Source: Gammaproteobacteria bacterium | GTDB taxonomy: Bacteria > Pseudomonadota > Gammaproteobacteria > Eutrophobiales > Eutrophobiaceae | Assembly: GCA_030829955.1 (NCBI GenBank) | Contig: JAURNY010000003.1 | Location: 1 to 64,000 of the forward strand | Direction: 5' to 3' | Length of the DNA: 64,000 bases | In this document: piece after piece, positions 9,890-23,041 of the stretch | How the letters are laid out: every line of letters starts with the position of its first letter | Numbering within the stretch: position 1 is the stretch's first letter | Position numbers and translations under genes: made by a program | The notes under the pieces: model-generated | What the model saw: the letters and a program-made list of their open reading frames with translations, nothing else | Databases searched by the model: none | Told to the model about the DNA's origin: nothing

Positions 9890-9890
<1 letters not shown>
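8451..9890 (+). CDS. putP: Sodium/proline symporter
   Basis: A sodium:solute symporter family protein of about 479 residues and twelve to thirteen membrane segments. PutP-type signatures include SDYILGGRKLGKW, SAGASDMSGWLL, LTIPEYFERRF, GWGLGYFGQPHIL and AAIMSTADSQLL. A TTG two codons upstream (8445) is open and overlaps the previous gene, but the ATG at 8451 gives the family start MSEQTIIYL. It takes up proline with sodium for nutrition or osmoprotection. Its stop codon shares a base with the next ATG. Confidence 0.9.
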
Positions 9891-12543
<2,653 letters not shown>

Positions 12544-12588
12544 TTACCTCTTTTCATGAAAATTAAAATACGGCGCCTATCACAAGAT

Positions 12589-12661
12589 TTGCTTCCCTAC
12601 ACTGGTACTAACCAGATCAGGTAAAGAAGGGTCAATCTCAGCCCTATTGGGCGCCCCTAGC
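12589..12661 (-). promoter_or_regulatory. TPP riboswitch upstream of thiC
   Basis: Read on the minus strand, the leader has the THI-box elements in order: GGGGCGCCC, GGGCTGAGA, ACCCTT, ACCTGATCTGG, a short loop, CCAGTGTAGGGAA. These match the conserved core that binds thiamine pyrophosphate. It ends about 48 bases before the thiC ATG. A second GGCGCC at 12571-12576 could pair with the GGCGCC inside the first element, giving a possible expression platform; this is inference. Confidence 0.95.
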
Positions 12662-12740
12662 ATTCATACATGCTATATAATACGATTAATAACTACAAGC
12701 CCTAATAATCAGCCTGATGGCTCAATACGGAAACTATATA

Positions 12741-13394
12741 ATGGATATAGAACAAGCTCGCTTTAATATGATTGAACAACAGATTCGTACCTGGGAGGTA
12801 TTGGATCAATCTGTATTGAATTTACTTGGCGAAATACATCGCGAAGATTTTGTTCCAGAAGCATATCGTAACCTCGCATTTGCCGATATTCGTATCCCGC
12901 TTGGACATGAGCAAAGCATGATGTTTCCAAAAGAAGAAGCAAGATTATTACAAACTCTGGCAGTCACCGAAGAGGAAAATGTGCTGGAAGTTGGTACCGG
13001 TTCCGGTTATCTGACTGCATTACTTGCTAAAAAAGCAAAACAGGTGACAAGTATCGATACTATTGGAGAATTTATTGATATCAGCACAGCAAAGCTCAAT
13101 CAGTATCAATTAAATAATGTGACTCTGGAAAAAACTGACATCTATGTAATGCTAAATGAAACTAGAAAGTATGATGTCGTAGTTGTCACAGGTTCCATTC
13201 CCATTATGGATGGACGTTTTTTAAATTTATTGAATGAGAATGGACGTATGCTGATGATCATTGGTGAATCACCTGTGATGGAAATATGTCTTATTAACAA
13301 AAAAAATAACAATGGCTGGTCTTCGGAAAGTCTTTTTGAAACTGATATTCCTGCCTTATCAGGCGTATTAGAACAGTCTCGCTTTCAATTTTAA
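12741..13394 (+). CDS. Protein-L-isoaspartate O-methyltransferase family protein
   Basis: A Pcm-like protein of 217 residues. The start MDIEQARFNMIEQQIR with WEVLD is the usual start of this family in tolC neighbourhoods, so the ATG at 12741 is chosen over 12717. The SAM motif reads LEVGTGSGYLTALLA. The C-terminal part is more divergent than in true Pcm, and repair of isoaspartyl residues is not certain. It is followed within 9 bases by a rhodanese and then TolC, a gene set seen in several gammaproteobacteria, with thiC divergent. Confidence 0.85.
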   Translation: MDIEQARFNMIEQQIRTWEVLDQSVLNLLGEIHREDFVPEAYRNLAFADIRIPLGHEQSMMFPKEEARLLQTLAVTEEENVLEVGTGSGYLTALLAKKAKQVTSIDTIGEFIDISTAKLNQYQLNNVTLEKTDIYVMLNETRKYDVVVVTGSIPIMDGRFLNLLNENGRMLMIIGESPVMEICLINKKNNNGWSSESLFETDIPALSGVLEQSRFQF

Positions 13395-13403
13395 TTTTTT
13401 TTA

Positions 13404-13721
13404 ATGGATTTAATCACCCCTGTCGAGTTGAAGGCACGTCTGGATTCCAATGATGAACTTGTCATTCTCGATGTGCGCGAAGACTGGGAATGCTTGATTT
13501 GTACAATAAAAGGTTCAATCAATATCAGCATGTCAAATATTAATATCATGCTGGAGCAATTATCAAAGGAACAAGAAACTGTTGTAGTTTGTCATCATGG
13601 CATGAGAAGCTCTCAGGTTGGTTTCTATCTCGAACAAAATGGTTTCACGAAAATTATCAATCTGGAAGGTGGTATTGATGCATGGGCAAAGACAGTTGAT
13701 AGTGAAATGGAACAATATTAA
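13404..13721 (+). CDS. Single-domain rhodanese-like protein
   Basis: A 105-residue rhodanese module: LVILDVREDWEC, then the active-site loop VCHHGMRSSQV with the persulfide-forming cysteine, and NLEGGIDAWAK. Single-domain rhodaneses carry sulfur or act as sensors; the acceptor is unknown. It lies between the Pcm-like gene and tolC with very short spacers, so it is probably in the same transcript. Confidence 0.92.
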   Translation: MDLITPVELKARLDSNDELVILDVREDWECLICTIKGSINISMSNINIMLEQLSKEQETVVVCHHGMRSSQVGFYLEQNGFTKIINLEGGIDAWAKTVDSEMEQY

Positions 13722-13739
13722 TTAGAAAAGAAAAATATT

Positions 13740-15059
13740 ATGTATCTTAAAACTGGTCTTATTCTTTGTTTATATCTGGTTCATCTAAACGCTGTTGCGG
13801 CAAACCTTTTAGATGTATTTAATCTGGCCGAAAAGAACGACCCAACTTATATGCAAGCGGCGGCTAAATATCGTGCAACTCTGGAATCTAAACCACAGGC
13901 ATTATCTCAATTACTACCATCGATAAACCTGTCAGGTGACACTTACAGTAATGACCAGGATATTTCTAGTAATAGCAATTTTGGTGGTTCCGGCGATATT
14001 AGTTTCAATAGTCATGGCTATTCACTGAGCCTTAGCCAACCTATCTTCAGATATGACCGATATCTTTCATTACAACAGGCAGATATAGTTATCAGGCAAG
14101 CTGATACTGAACTGGCTGTAGCACAACAGGAACTTATCATACGTATCGCTGAACGCTATTTTAATGTGCTATCAAGCATCGATAATCTTGAATTTGCACG
14201 TTCCGAAGTTGAATCATTAAGTCGACAACTTGAACAAGCAAACCAACGATTTGAAGTCGGACTAAGCGCAATCACTGATGTTACTGAGGCTCAAGCAGGT
14301 TATGACCTTGCAACGGCACGAGAAATACAGGCTATAAATGCAATAGATAATGCGCGCGAAGCCATGCGTGAATTAACAGGCGAATACGTCACTGAGATTG
14401 CCAGTTTAGGTCATGATATGCCTCTAGTTAAACCTATTCCGGACACCATTGATAAATGGGCCGAGACAGCCTTGAATCAAAATTTATCCATTAGTGCCGC
14501 TAGCTTAGCGGCTGATATCGCTAGAAAAGGAATCGATATCCAAAAAGCTGGGCATTACCCTACTCTGGATTTTGCAGCATCAAAAAATTATGACTCATCA
14601 GGTGGTCGTTTAGGTGACACACAAACTCATGGCGAAAGAATTGGTTTAGAGTTAAATGTTCCGCTTTATTCAGGAGGTTTGACAAGTTCAAAAATTCGCG
14701 AAGCTTACGAAGATTATAATGTAGCCATGTATTCACTAGAACAGGTCAAACGTTCAGCTAATCGGTTAACTCGCGAAACTTATCTTGGTGTTATCTCCGG
14801 TATTAGTCAGGTAAAGGCATTGAGACAGGCTGTTGTTTCTAGTGAAACTGCACTTAAAGCGACAGAAGCGGGGTTTGAAGTCGGCACACGTACTGCGGTA
14901 GATGTAGTTGCCAGTCAGCGCGCCACATTTGAAGCAAGACGTAATTATAGTCAGGCTAAATATGATTACATTCTAAATAGTTTGAAGCTTAAACAAGCTG
15001 CCGGAACACTATCCCCTGAAGATTTACAACAAATCAATTTATGGCTTAATAATTCTTAA
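13740..15059 (+). CDS. tolC: TolC family outer membrane efflux channel
   Basis: A 439-residue outer membrane factor. A signal peptide is visible (hydrophobic residues about 4-20, cleavage likely near AVAA). Two homologous OEP repeats follow, with the typical LFRYDRYLS-like and LNVPLYSGGLTSS beta segments and long helices (QLEQANQRFEVGL and TEAGFEVGTRTAVDV). It forms the trimeric channel for type I secretion and RND/ABC efflux. It is the last gene of the Pcm-like/rhodanese/tolC set. No clear terminator is seen before the convergent glmS. Confidence 0.92.
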   Translation: MYLKTGLILCLYLVHLNAVAANLLDVFNLAEKNDPTYMQAAAKYRATLESKPQALSQLLPSINLSGDTYSNDQDISSNSNFGGSGDISFNSHGYSLSLSQPIFRYDRYLSLQQADIVIRQADTELAVAQQELIIRIAERYFNVLSSIDNLEFARSEVESLSRQLEQANQRFEVGLSAITDVTEAQAGYDLATAREIQAINAIDNAREAMRELTGEYVTEIASLGHDMPLVKPIPDTIDKWAETALNQNLSISAASLAADIARKGIDIQKAGHYPTLDFAASKNYDSSGGRLGDTQTHGERIGLELNVPLYSGGLTSSKIREAYEDYNVAMYSLEQVKRSANRLTRETYLGVISGISQVKALRQAVVSSETALKATEAGFEVGTRTAVDVVASQRATFEARRNYSQAKYDYILNSLKLKQAAGTLSPEDLQQINLWLNNS

Positions 15060-15131
15060 TATATTTCACTGACCCTTATGTAACCGTAGCCATCAAAACA
15101 ATTCTCATTCTTGCAGTTTATATTACGAAAT

Positions 15132-16964
15132 TTATTCCACTGTCACAGACTTGGCAAGATTTCTTGGTTGATCAATATCTGCGCCTTTGATGACAGCTAC
15201 ATGATAAGCCAGTAATTGTAGTGGGATAGTATAAAGTATTGGCGCTGTATGATCGTAATCAGCTTCCATTTGAACAGCTTCAAGACCATCAGAATTATTT
15301 AAATTACTATGTCTATCAGCAAACACATACAATCGACCACCTCTCGCCCTAACTTCCTGTAAATTAGATTTTAACTTTTCCAGGAGATGATTGTTAGGTG
15401 CAACAGCAATGACCGGCATGTCTTTATCTACTAGGGCAAGAGGGCCATGTTTTAGTTCACCTGCAGCGTAAGATTCGGCATGGATATAAGATATTTCCTT
15501 CAACTTTAACGCACCTTCCATTGCTACTGGCAACATACTGCCTCGCCCTAAAAATAGTGCATGATGCTTGTCCGCAAAGTCTGCTGCCAAAGTTTTTATT
15601 TCATCTTCATATTGAAGCATATGGTTGACCCTTCCAGGCAAACTTTGTAAATCCTCAACCATCTTTGCTTCATCTGCTTTAGACAGGCCATGTTGTTTGG
15701 CAATCGATATAACCAACAAATACAACGCGACAAGTTGTGTTGTGAATGCCTTTGTAGATGCGACTCCAACTTCATGACCTGCTTTTGTTAAAAACACCAG
15801 ATCAGCTTCTCGTGTCATTGAGCTTTCCGCAACATTACAAATTGCCAATGTGCTCAGGAAACCTTCCTGTTTAGCCAAACTCAAGGCCGCCAGCGTATCT
15901 GCCGTTTCTCCTGACTGTGAAATACAAACAAAAAGCGTATTATCTGATATCACGCTATTTCTGTAACGAAACTCACTAGCTATCTCAACATGACACTGTA
16001 TACCTGCTATTTCCTCCAACCAGTATGCCGCTATCAAACCAGAATGATAACTGGTTCCACAAGCCACAATTTTTACTGATTTTATTTTAGTAAAAATTTC
16101 ATCTGATTGTTCACCAAAAATATTATTTGCTATTAGTTTATTGTTTAGTCGTTTTTCAAGTGTGTCTGATATTGCAACAGGCTGTGAAAATATTTCTTTC
16201 AACATATAGTGCCGATAACCTGATTTGTCAGCCACATCTGCATTTAACCTTGAAATGTTTATCGAACGCTCGACTTTATTTCGCTTGGCATCATAGATAA
16301 TTAATTGGTCGCGATTAATATCGGCGATGTCACCTTCTTCGAGAAAAATAAATTGTTGAGTAACAGGTAATAACGCAAAGACATCAGACGCTATAAAATA
16401 TTCTCCAACACCAACACCGATCACCAAAGGACTCCCTTTTCTAACCGCAATTAAGCGATCGGGATCTATTTTACTCATGATCCCCAGTGCATAACTCCCT
16501 GAAATTTGTTCGCAAACCTTAAAAACTGCATCCAGCAAATCATCTTTTTCCTGCAAGGCGAGATAAACAGAATTAACAATAACTTCAGTGTCGGTATCAG
16601 AATAAAACTCCAGTCCTTTACTGATTAATTCTTTTTTTAGGGTTTCCTGATTTTCAATAATGCCATTGTGCACAAGTGCAACTATGTCACGACAAATATG
16701 AGGATGTGCATTTTTTACATTAGGCTCACCATGTGTTGCCCAACGTGTATGAGCTATACCAACCCGTCCTCTAAATGGATTTTCTGAAAAGGTATCAGCA
16801 AGTTCCTGAACCTTGCCTTTAACTCGTGATCTTTGAATTGTCTGATGTTCGTCAATAACAGCTAAACCCGCTGAATCATAACCTCGATATTCAAGGCGTC
16901 TTAACCCTTCGAGTAATATTTGTGTCACGTCTCGTTCAGCGACCGCACCAACTATTCCACACAT
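15132..16964 (-). CDS. glmS: Glutamine-fructose-6-phosphate aminotransferase GlmS
   Basis: Makes glucosamine-6-phosphate, the first step to UDP-GlcNAc for peptidoglycan, LPS and the surface sugars encoded further right. At 610 residues it is full length. The nucleophile is Cys2 in MCGIVGAV, the glutaminase domain shows HTRWATHGEPN, and the two SIS domains show CGTSYHSG and SQSGETADTL. It ends NLAKSVTVE as in the family. The Sel1 lipoprotein gene ends five bases upstream. No glmS ribozyme is seen. Confidence 0.97.
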   Translation of the reverse strand: MCGIVGAVAERDVTQILLEGLRRLEYRGYDSAGLAVIDEHQTIQRSRVKGKVQELADTFSENPFRGRVGIAHTRWATHGEPNVKNAHPHICRDIVALVHNGIIENQETLKKELISKGLEFYSDTDTEVIVNSVYLALQEKDDLLDAVFKVCEQISGSYALGIMSKIDPDRLIAVRKGSPLVIGVGVGEYFIASDVFALLPVTQQFIFLEEGDIADINRDQLIIYDAKRNKVERSINISRLNADVADKSGYRHYMLKEIFSQPVAISDTLEKRLNNKLIANNIFGEQSDEIFTKIKSVKIVACGTSYHSGLIAAYWLEEIAGIQCHVEIASEFRYRNSVISDNTLFVCISQSGETADTLAALSLAKQEGFLSTLAICNVAESSMTREADLVFLTKAGHEVGVASTKAFTTQLVALYLLVISIAKQHGLSKADEAKMVEDLQSLPGRVNHMLQYEDEIKTLAADFADKHHALFLGRGSMLPVAMEGALKLKEISYIHAESYAAGELKHGPLALVDKDMPVIAVAPNNHLLEKLKSNLQEVRARGGRLYVFADRHSNLNNSDGLEAVQMEADYDHTAPILYTIPLQLLAYHVAVIKGADIDQPRNLAKSVTVE

Positions 16965-16969
16965 AACTT

Positions 16970-17497
16970 CTATTTATTAATGTAAGTGTCGTGACTCATG
17001 AATCGTTTAGATTCATCAAGAATAAATTCATTTGCCTCTATCTTGGCATGAAGTTGTTGATTAGGAGATAAATTACCAGATGCAGCAATAACTTCTATTT
17101 GCTTTCCAGCACCTTTATTACCTCCCTGAAAAGCAGCAAAATACCACTTGTAAGCCTGGTAATTATCTTTTTTTGTTCCCCTGCCAAAATGCAACATATC
17201 GCCATAATTACGTTGACCATCGGCATATCCTGCTTTTGCTGCTTTTTCATACCAGTTCAATGCCTTGGTATAATCACGATTCACACCAAGACCAAGGTAG
17301 TAAATAATACCCATATAGTTTTGTGCTTCGGCATCACCTTGTTCAGCTATTGGGCGCCATAATTTATAAGCAGTTTCATAATCGCCTTTATTAAAGGCAA
17401 CTTTAGGATCGGTCTCTGCTCCACATGCGGAAAGCATAAATACGAAAATAATATGCAATATTCGCAAGTTACAATTCAGCATTTTATAAAGTCTCAT
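16970..17497 (-). CDS. Sel1-repeat lipoprotein
   Basis: A 175-residue protein with a lipoprotein signal: hydrophobic stretch about 12-22 and lipobox LSAC with the acylated cysteine near residue 25. It then has two to three Sel1-like helical repeats (AEAQNYMGIIYYLGLG, ADGQRNYGDMLHFGRG). Sel1 repeats mediate protein contacts, often at the envelope. It is placed directly upstream of glmS and just downstream of tRNA-Pro, so it may be expressed by read-through from that tRNA. The function is unknown. Confidence 0.85.
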   Translation of the reverse strand: MRLYKMLNCNLRILHIIFVFMLSACGAETDPKVAFNKGDYETAYKLWRPIAEQGDAEAQNYMGIIYYLGLGVNRDYTKALNWYEKAAKAGYADGQRNYGDMLHFGRGTKKDNYQAYKWYFAAFQGGNKGAGKQIEVIAASGNLSPNQQLHAKIEANEFILDESKRFMSHDTYINK

Positions 17498-17499
17498 AA

Positions 17500-17521
17500 T
17501 TCAAAATAATTCCATTTTGAA
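17500..17521. repeat. AT-rich inverted repeat between tRNA-Pro and the Sel1 gene
   Basis: TTCAAAAT, six bases, ATTTTGAA: an 8-bp perfect stem directly downstream of the tRNA-Pro 3' end and just before the Sel1 start. It lacks a good T-run, so it is at best a weak terminator or processing hairpin. Confidence 0.4.
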
Positions 17522-17524
17522 AAC

Positions 17525-17601
<77 letters not shown>

Positions 17602-17671
17602 ATATAGAAATGTTAAGTCAAGTCGAAAGGAACTAATAGTAACAGCGAAACAATCAGTGCAGAACAAAGAT

Positions 17672-18031
17672 CTATTGTCTTCTCAATAAATCCATTACTT
17701 CTTCGAGTTCTGATCTTAATTGACGAATGATTTGCTGACTTTGATTTGAATCATCTTTAGCCTCATCACCAGAAAGACGCTGTCTTGCGCCACCAATGGT
17801 AAAGCCTTGTTCATAAAGTAAGCTTCTGATCTGTCTTATAAGGATAACATCATGACGTTGATAATAACGACGATTGCCTCGACGTTTTAAAGGCTTGAGC
17901 TGAGGGAATTCTTGCTCCCAATAACGAAGCACATGCGGCTTAACCGCACATAAATCACTAACTTCACCTATAGTAAAATAACGTTTACCGGGTATCGCCG
18001 GTAATTCACTGTTGTTTGACGCTTCCAGCAT
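17672..18031 (-). CDS. MerR-family transcriptional regulator (ihfA-linked)
   Basis: A 119-residue protein with a winged-helix MerR DNA-binding domain: [42 protein letters not shown] coiled tail without metal-binding cysteines follows. This short MerR protein is commonly found just after ihfA in gammaproteobacteria; its target is unknown. Its start overlaps the ihfA end by 26 bases, so it is translated from the same mRNA. Confidence 0.9.
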   Translation of the reverse strand: MLEASNNSELPAIPGKRYFTIGEVSDLCAVKPHVLRYWEQEFPQLKPLKRRGNRRYYQRHDVILIRQIRSLLYEQGFTIGGARQRLSGDEAKDDSNQSQQIIRQLRSELEEVMDLLRRQ

Positions 18032-18314
18032 ATGCCTCTACTCGTGCTTTAAGTTTTTGACCTGGCCTGAAGGTGACAACACGTCTGGCACTAATTGGAA
18101 TTTCTTCACCTGTTTTTGGATTTCGTCCAGGTCGTTTATTTTTATCACGCAAATCAAAATTACCAAATCCTGACAACTTAACCTGACTTCCTGATTCTAG
18201 AGCTGAACGAATTTCTTCAAAAAACATTTCTACGATTTCTTTAGCCTCGCGTTTGTTGAGTCCCAGTTCTTCGTACAATTTTTCAGCCATATCAGCCTTA
18301 GTTAAAGCCGCCAT
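18006..18314 (-). CDS. ihfA: Integration host factor subunit alpha
   Basis: A DNA-bending protein of the HU/IHF family; it works as a heterodimer with IHF beta. At 102 residues it shows [40 protein letters not shown]-type beta-arm and [11 protein letters not shown] at the end. It starts three bases after pheT, as in the classic pheST-ihfA operon. Confidence 0.97.
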   Translation of the reverse strand: MAALTKADMAEKLYEELGLNKREAKEIVEMFFEEIRSALESGSQVKLSGFGNFDLRDKNKRPGRNPKTGEEIPISARRVVTFRPGQKLKARVEAYAGSVKQQ

Positions 18315-18317
18315 ATA

Positions 18318-20690
18318 TTATTCTCTCAGTGTTGCACCGAATTTATTACTTAGGCCAGCAAGTATCGAATCCATGATGACCTCTATCTCTTCATCTCTAA
18401 GAGTGCTAGAAGTAGCCTGAAAGGTCAAGCCCATTGCAAGACTTTTTTTTCCTTTTTCAATACCTTCGCCACGATATACGTCAAACAACTCTAGGTTAGT
18501 AAGCAAATTTGTTGCCGATTTTTTTATCTCTTCCGAGACATCTTTCAATACAATATCATCATCTATCACTATCGCAATATCACGGCTGATAGCCGGAAAT
18601 TTGGAGATAGCTTGATATTGAATATGTTTACCAACACCCAGTTTTTCTATAGATATTTCGAATAGATATACTTTTTCAGGTAGTTTTAATGATTTGCTAA
18701 TTTGTGGATGAAGCTGTCCAAATACACCAATCTTTTCGCCATTAAGTTTGATTTCTAGGCACTGCCCGGGATGTAACATTGCATGTTCAGCAGCAATATA
18801 TTCCACACCTGAGTCATCAACAAACTGACAAATTAGACTCATAACATCCTGCTTTAAATCATAGAAATCACATAAACTATTATCTATACCCCATTGTTTT
18901 TTATATTTATTTCCATATAAACATCCTGACAACATTAACTTTTGCTGAAGATTATCATTTCCCTGAAAGATTAAACCTGTTTCAAACAAACGTACTCGAT
19001 CTTGTTGACGCTTGATATTATATTGCATAGTTTTAATCAACCCCGGCCATAAACTGACTCGCATCTCGGCGAGTTCAGGAGAAATAGGGTTGGTTAAAAG
19101 CATTGTTTTATCATTTATTTTCAATAACTTATTTAATTCGGGGTCGACAAAACTATAGCTGATTATTTCCTGGTAATCGCGATTAATTAATATCGATCTT
19201 GCCAGCTCTCTAGCCCGCTGATTTTTGTCAGCCGATTTAAGTGACATTCTGGAAATAGGTACAGCTGCTTTAACCTCATGATAACCATGAATTCTGACTA
19301 ATTCTTCTATTAAATCGACCTCAATATTAATATCGAAACGATGTGATGGAGCTTTTGTAAACCATTGATTTTTTTCATATCTATATTGAATATCAAGTTT
19401 ATTTAACACAGCTTCAACGAATACATTGTCAAGCTCAATACCTAAAATCCTTGAAATTTGGGATTTGCGTAAAATCACTTCAGGATTCACAGGAATAGAT
19501 GCTTTATGTTCAACTTCAACTACAGGCCCTGGTTCTCCGCCACAATATTTAAGTATTAATTCCGTTGCTCGCTCGATTGCTCGCATTTGCAGTTCAGGGT
19601 CAACCCCTCTTTCAAAGCGATGCGAAGAATCGGTGTGTAACCCATATTGTCTGGCCTTGCCTATAATTACTTCTGATAAGAAAAAAGCACTTTCAAGAAA
19701 AATACATGTACTGTCTTCGCTAACAGCACTGTCATAACCGCCCATGATGCCGGCCATAGCCAATGGACCAGATTCATCTGCTATTAATAATGTTTCAGGT
19801 TGAATCTCATATTCGTTTTCATCCAATAACCGAAGAGTCTCTCCTGCCGTTGAATATCGAACAGATATCGTGCCTTGTAATTTATCATTATCAAAAGCAT
19901 GCATAGGTTGACCCAGCTCCAGCATGACATAGTTGGAAATATCAACAATGATACTGATAGAACGAACATCTGAGCGACGTAATCGTTCAACCATCCATAT
20001 TGGAGTTTTTACAGAAGCATCTACACTTTTTATTATTCTGCCACAATAACGAGCGCAGGCGTTTTTTGCTTCAAGTGAGACATCTCGCGTACTATCAATC
20101 GTTGGTTTTATCCGTTTTAAGCTTATTTTCTGACGTTGAGTTTGATTAAGTACAGCTACTTCTCTAGCAACGCCTTGAATGCTTAAACAATCACCACGAT
20201 TTGGAGTCAGTGAAATCTCAATAACATTATCATCTGTTTCAAATATTTTATTTAGATCTTTTCCGGTTTCAAGTGACGCAGGCAACTCCATAATGCCATC
20301 ATGATCATCACCTAAACCCAATTCCTTTGCTGAACAAAGCATACCAAATGACTCAACACCTTTTAACCTGACAACTTTTACGCTAGGTAAAACAGGAATT
20401 GAACCACCAACTGTTGCTAAAGCAACCTTCATATTGGCTTTTACATTCGATGCACCACAAACAATCGTCAGTTTTTCTTTACCATTATATACCTGACATA
20501 TTTTTAATTTGTCGGCATCAGGATGAGCTTCAACAGTGAGCACTTCTGCAACAATCACACCGGAAAATTTTTCACATGCGGCTTCAACACCATCAACTTC
20601 CAAGCCAGCCATGGTAAGTTGTTCACACAGAGTTTCGGTAGTGATATCAGGATTCACCCATTCACGTAGCCACTTTTCACTGAATTTCAT
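18318..20690 (-). CDS. pheT: Phenylalanyl-tRNA synthetase beta subunit
   Basis: A 790-residue beta chain of the (alpha-beta)2 enzyme that charges tRNA-Phe. Domain order: N-terminal MKFSEKWLREWVNP, EMAP-like tRNA-binding domain (VEAHPDADKLKICQV, residues about 40-150), B3/B4 editing region, B5, catalytic-like core, and C-terminal ferredoxin-like anticodon-binding domain (KFPAISRDIAIV). It appears intact, unlike pheS. It lies 16 bases downstream of pheS. Confidence 0.97.
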   Translation of the reverse strand: MKFSEKWLREWVNPDITTETLCEQLTMAGLEVDGVEAACEKFSGVIVAEVLTVEAHPDADKLKICQVYNGKEKLTIVCGASNVKANMKVALATVGGSIPVLPSVKVVRLKGVESFGMLCSAKELGLGDDHDGIMELPASLETGKDLNKIFETDDNVIEISLTPNRGDCLSIQGVAREVAVLNQTQRQKISLKRIKPTIDSTRDVSLEAKNACARYCGRIIKSVDASVKTPIWMVERLRRSDVRSISIIVDISNYVMLELGQPMHAFDNDKLQGTISVRYSTAGETLRLLDENEYEIQPETLLIADESGPLAMAGIMGGYDSAVSEDSTCIFLESAFFLSEVIIGKARQYGLHTDSSHRFERGVDPELQMRAIERATELILKYCGGEPGPVVEVEHKASIPVNPEVILRKSQISRILGIELDNVFVEAVLNKLDIQYRYEKNQWFTKAPSHRFDINIEVDLIEELVRIHGYHEVKAAVPISRMSLKSADKNQRARELARSILINRDYQEIISYSFVDPELNKLLKINDKTMLLTNPISPELAEMRVSLWPGLIKTMQYNIKRQQDRVRLFETGLIFQGNDNLQQKLMLSGCLYGNKYKKQWGIDNSLCDFYDLKQDVMSLICQFVDDSGVEYIAAEHAMLHPGQCLEIKLNGEKIGVFGQLHPQISKSLKLPEKVYLFEISIEKLGVGKHIQYQAISKFPAISRDIAIVIDDDIVLKDVSEEIKKSATNLLTNLELFDVYRGEGIEKGKKSLAMGLTFQATSSTLRDEEIEVIMDSILAGLSNKFGATLRE

Positions 20691-20706
20691 AATGAGTTAT
20701 CGGTTA

Positions 20707-21852
<1,146 letters not shown>

Positions 21853-21880
21853 AAAAAAAGGAAAGGTTTCCCTTTCCCTT
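21853..21880 (-). terminator. Rho-independent terminator after rplT
   Basis: On the minus strand: GGAAAGG, loop GAAA, CCTTTCC, then a run of seven T residues. It separates the thrS-infC-rpmI-rplT part from pheST and may allow partial read-through. Confidence 0.88.
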
Positions 21881-21903
21881 TAATAATAAGAAAAACCGAT
21901 CGC

Positions 21904-22263
21904 TTAACTGGCTAAACTTGCTTTTGCCTGTTCTGCAAGAGTTGAAAATGCCGCTTTGTCAAATACAGCTAAATCAGCAAGTACTTTACGATCAATTTCG
22001 ATAGACGCTTTGTTTAAGCCATCAATCATTCTGCTATAAGACAAACCATTTTCACGTGCACCTGCATTGATTCTGGCAATCCACAATGAACGGAATTGAC
22101 GTTTACGCTGACGGCGATCACGATATGCATATTGACCAGCTTTGGTAACTGCTTGCGTCGCAACACGGAATACATTTTTACGACGACCTGAATAACCTTT
22201 TGCCTGGTCTATAACTTTTTTATGTTTGGCGTGGGCAGTAACGCCGCGTTTTACTCTAGGCAT
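21904..22263 (-). CDS. rplT: 50S ribosomal protein L20
   Basis: A 119-residue L20: [62 protein letters not shown]. It binds 23S rRNA early in 50S assembly, and in related bacteria represses its own operon. It lies 15 bases after rpmI. Confidence 0.98.
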   Translation of the reverse strand: MPRVKRGVTAHAKHKKVIDQAKGYSGRRKNVFRVATQAVTKAGQYAYRDRRQRKRQFRSLWIARINAGARENGLSYSRMIDGLNKASIEIDRKVLADLAVFDKAAFSTLAEQAKASLAS

Positions 22264-22278
22264 TGCAAACTTCCTCTC

Positions 22279-22476
22279 TTATAAATAAGGAACCATTCTG
22301 GCAATTGCCTTCTGGTCACTATCATGAATCGCAAGTGTAGCGCGTAACTGGCGTTTACGCTTGGTGCTCTTTTTAGTCAATATATGACTACGATGCGATT
22401 GCTTATGTTTAAATTTTCCAGATGCAGTACGTGAAAAACGTTTTGCTGCACCACTATTACTCTTCATCTTCGGCAT
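22279..22476 (-). CDS. rpmI: 50S ribosomal protein L35
   Basis: A 65-residue basic protein with the family pattern [33 protein letters not shown] and the C-terminal RMVPYL. It is cotranscribed between infC and rplT, as in most bacteria. Confidence 0.98.
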   Translation of the reverse strand: MPKMKSNSGAAKRFSRTASGKFKHKQSHRSHILTKKSTKRKRQLRATLAIHDSDQKAIARMVPYL

Positions 22477-22511
22477 GTTTTTACTCCGCTATTTAAATCC
22501 TGCATGACCCT

Positions 22512-23027
22512 CTACCGTTTAGGGGCAAGCACCATCACCATTTGTCGACCTTCAAGTTTAGGATACTGTTCAACGGTACCTAAATCATCCAAATCATTTT
22601 CTATACGCTCAAGCATTTGGCTGCCCAATTCCTGATGCGCCATTTCCCTGCCCCTAAATCTCAAGGTTACTTTTACTTTATCTCCGTTAGATAAAAACTT
22701 TATCAGACTCTTAAGCTTTACCTGATAGTCACCCTCTTCGGTGCCAGGTCTAAATTTAATTTCCTTAACCTGAATCTGCTTCTGTTTCTTTTTTGCAGCA
22801 TGCTTCTTTTTATTTAGCTCAAATAGATATTTACCATAATCCATTACTCTACATACCGGTGGTTCGGCTGCAGGTACGATTTCAACTAAATCCAGTTCAG
22901 CTTCTTCTGCAAGTTGCAGAGCGACTTCTATAGTAACTACTCCAACCTGTTCGCCATCTTTATCGATCAGTCTCACTTCACCTGAAGTAATCTCATCATT
23001 TAGGCGTGTCTCTTTATCAACAGAAAT
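22512..23027 (-). CDS. infC: Translation initiation factor IF-3 with ATT start codon
   Basis: IF-3 keeps 30S subunits free and checks start codons. The body is typical: [41 protein letters not shown], ending [13 protein letters not shown]. The frame is open upstream into thrS (an ATG at 23072), but the family N-terminus and the GGAGG at 23037-23041, nine bases before an ATT codon at 23025-23027, point to the ATT as start (171 residues). A rare AUU start, rejected by IF-3 itself, is the known autoregulation of infC. It begins four bases after the thrS stop. Confidence 0.95.
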   Translation of the reverse strand: MSVDKETRLNDEITSGEVRLIDKDGEQVGVVTIEVALQLAEEAELDLVEIVPAAEPPVCRVMDYGKYLFELNKKKHAAKKKQKQIQVKEIKFRPGTEEGDYQVKLKSLIKFLSNGDKVKVTLRFRGREMAHQELGSQMLERIENDLDDLGTVEQYPKLEGRQMVMVLAPKR

Positions 23028-23041
23028 AAAATTAATCCTCC
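23025..23041 (-). promoter_or_regulatory. infC initiation region: GGAGG plus ATT start
   Basis: The minus strand shows GGAGG, nine bases, then ATT. No ATG, GTG or TTG lies in frame at a fitting distance. This decides the infC start and implies IF-3 autoregulation. Confidence 0.85.
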
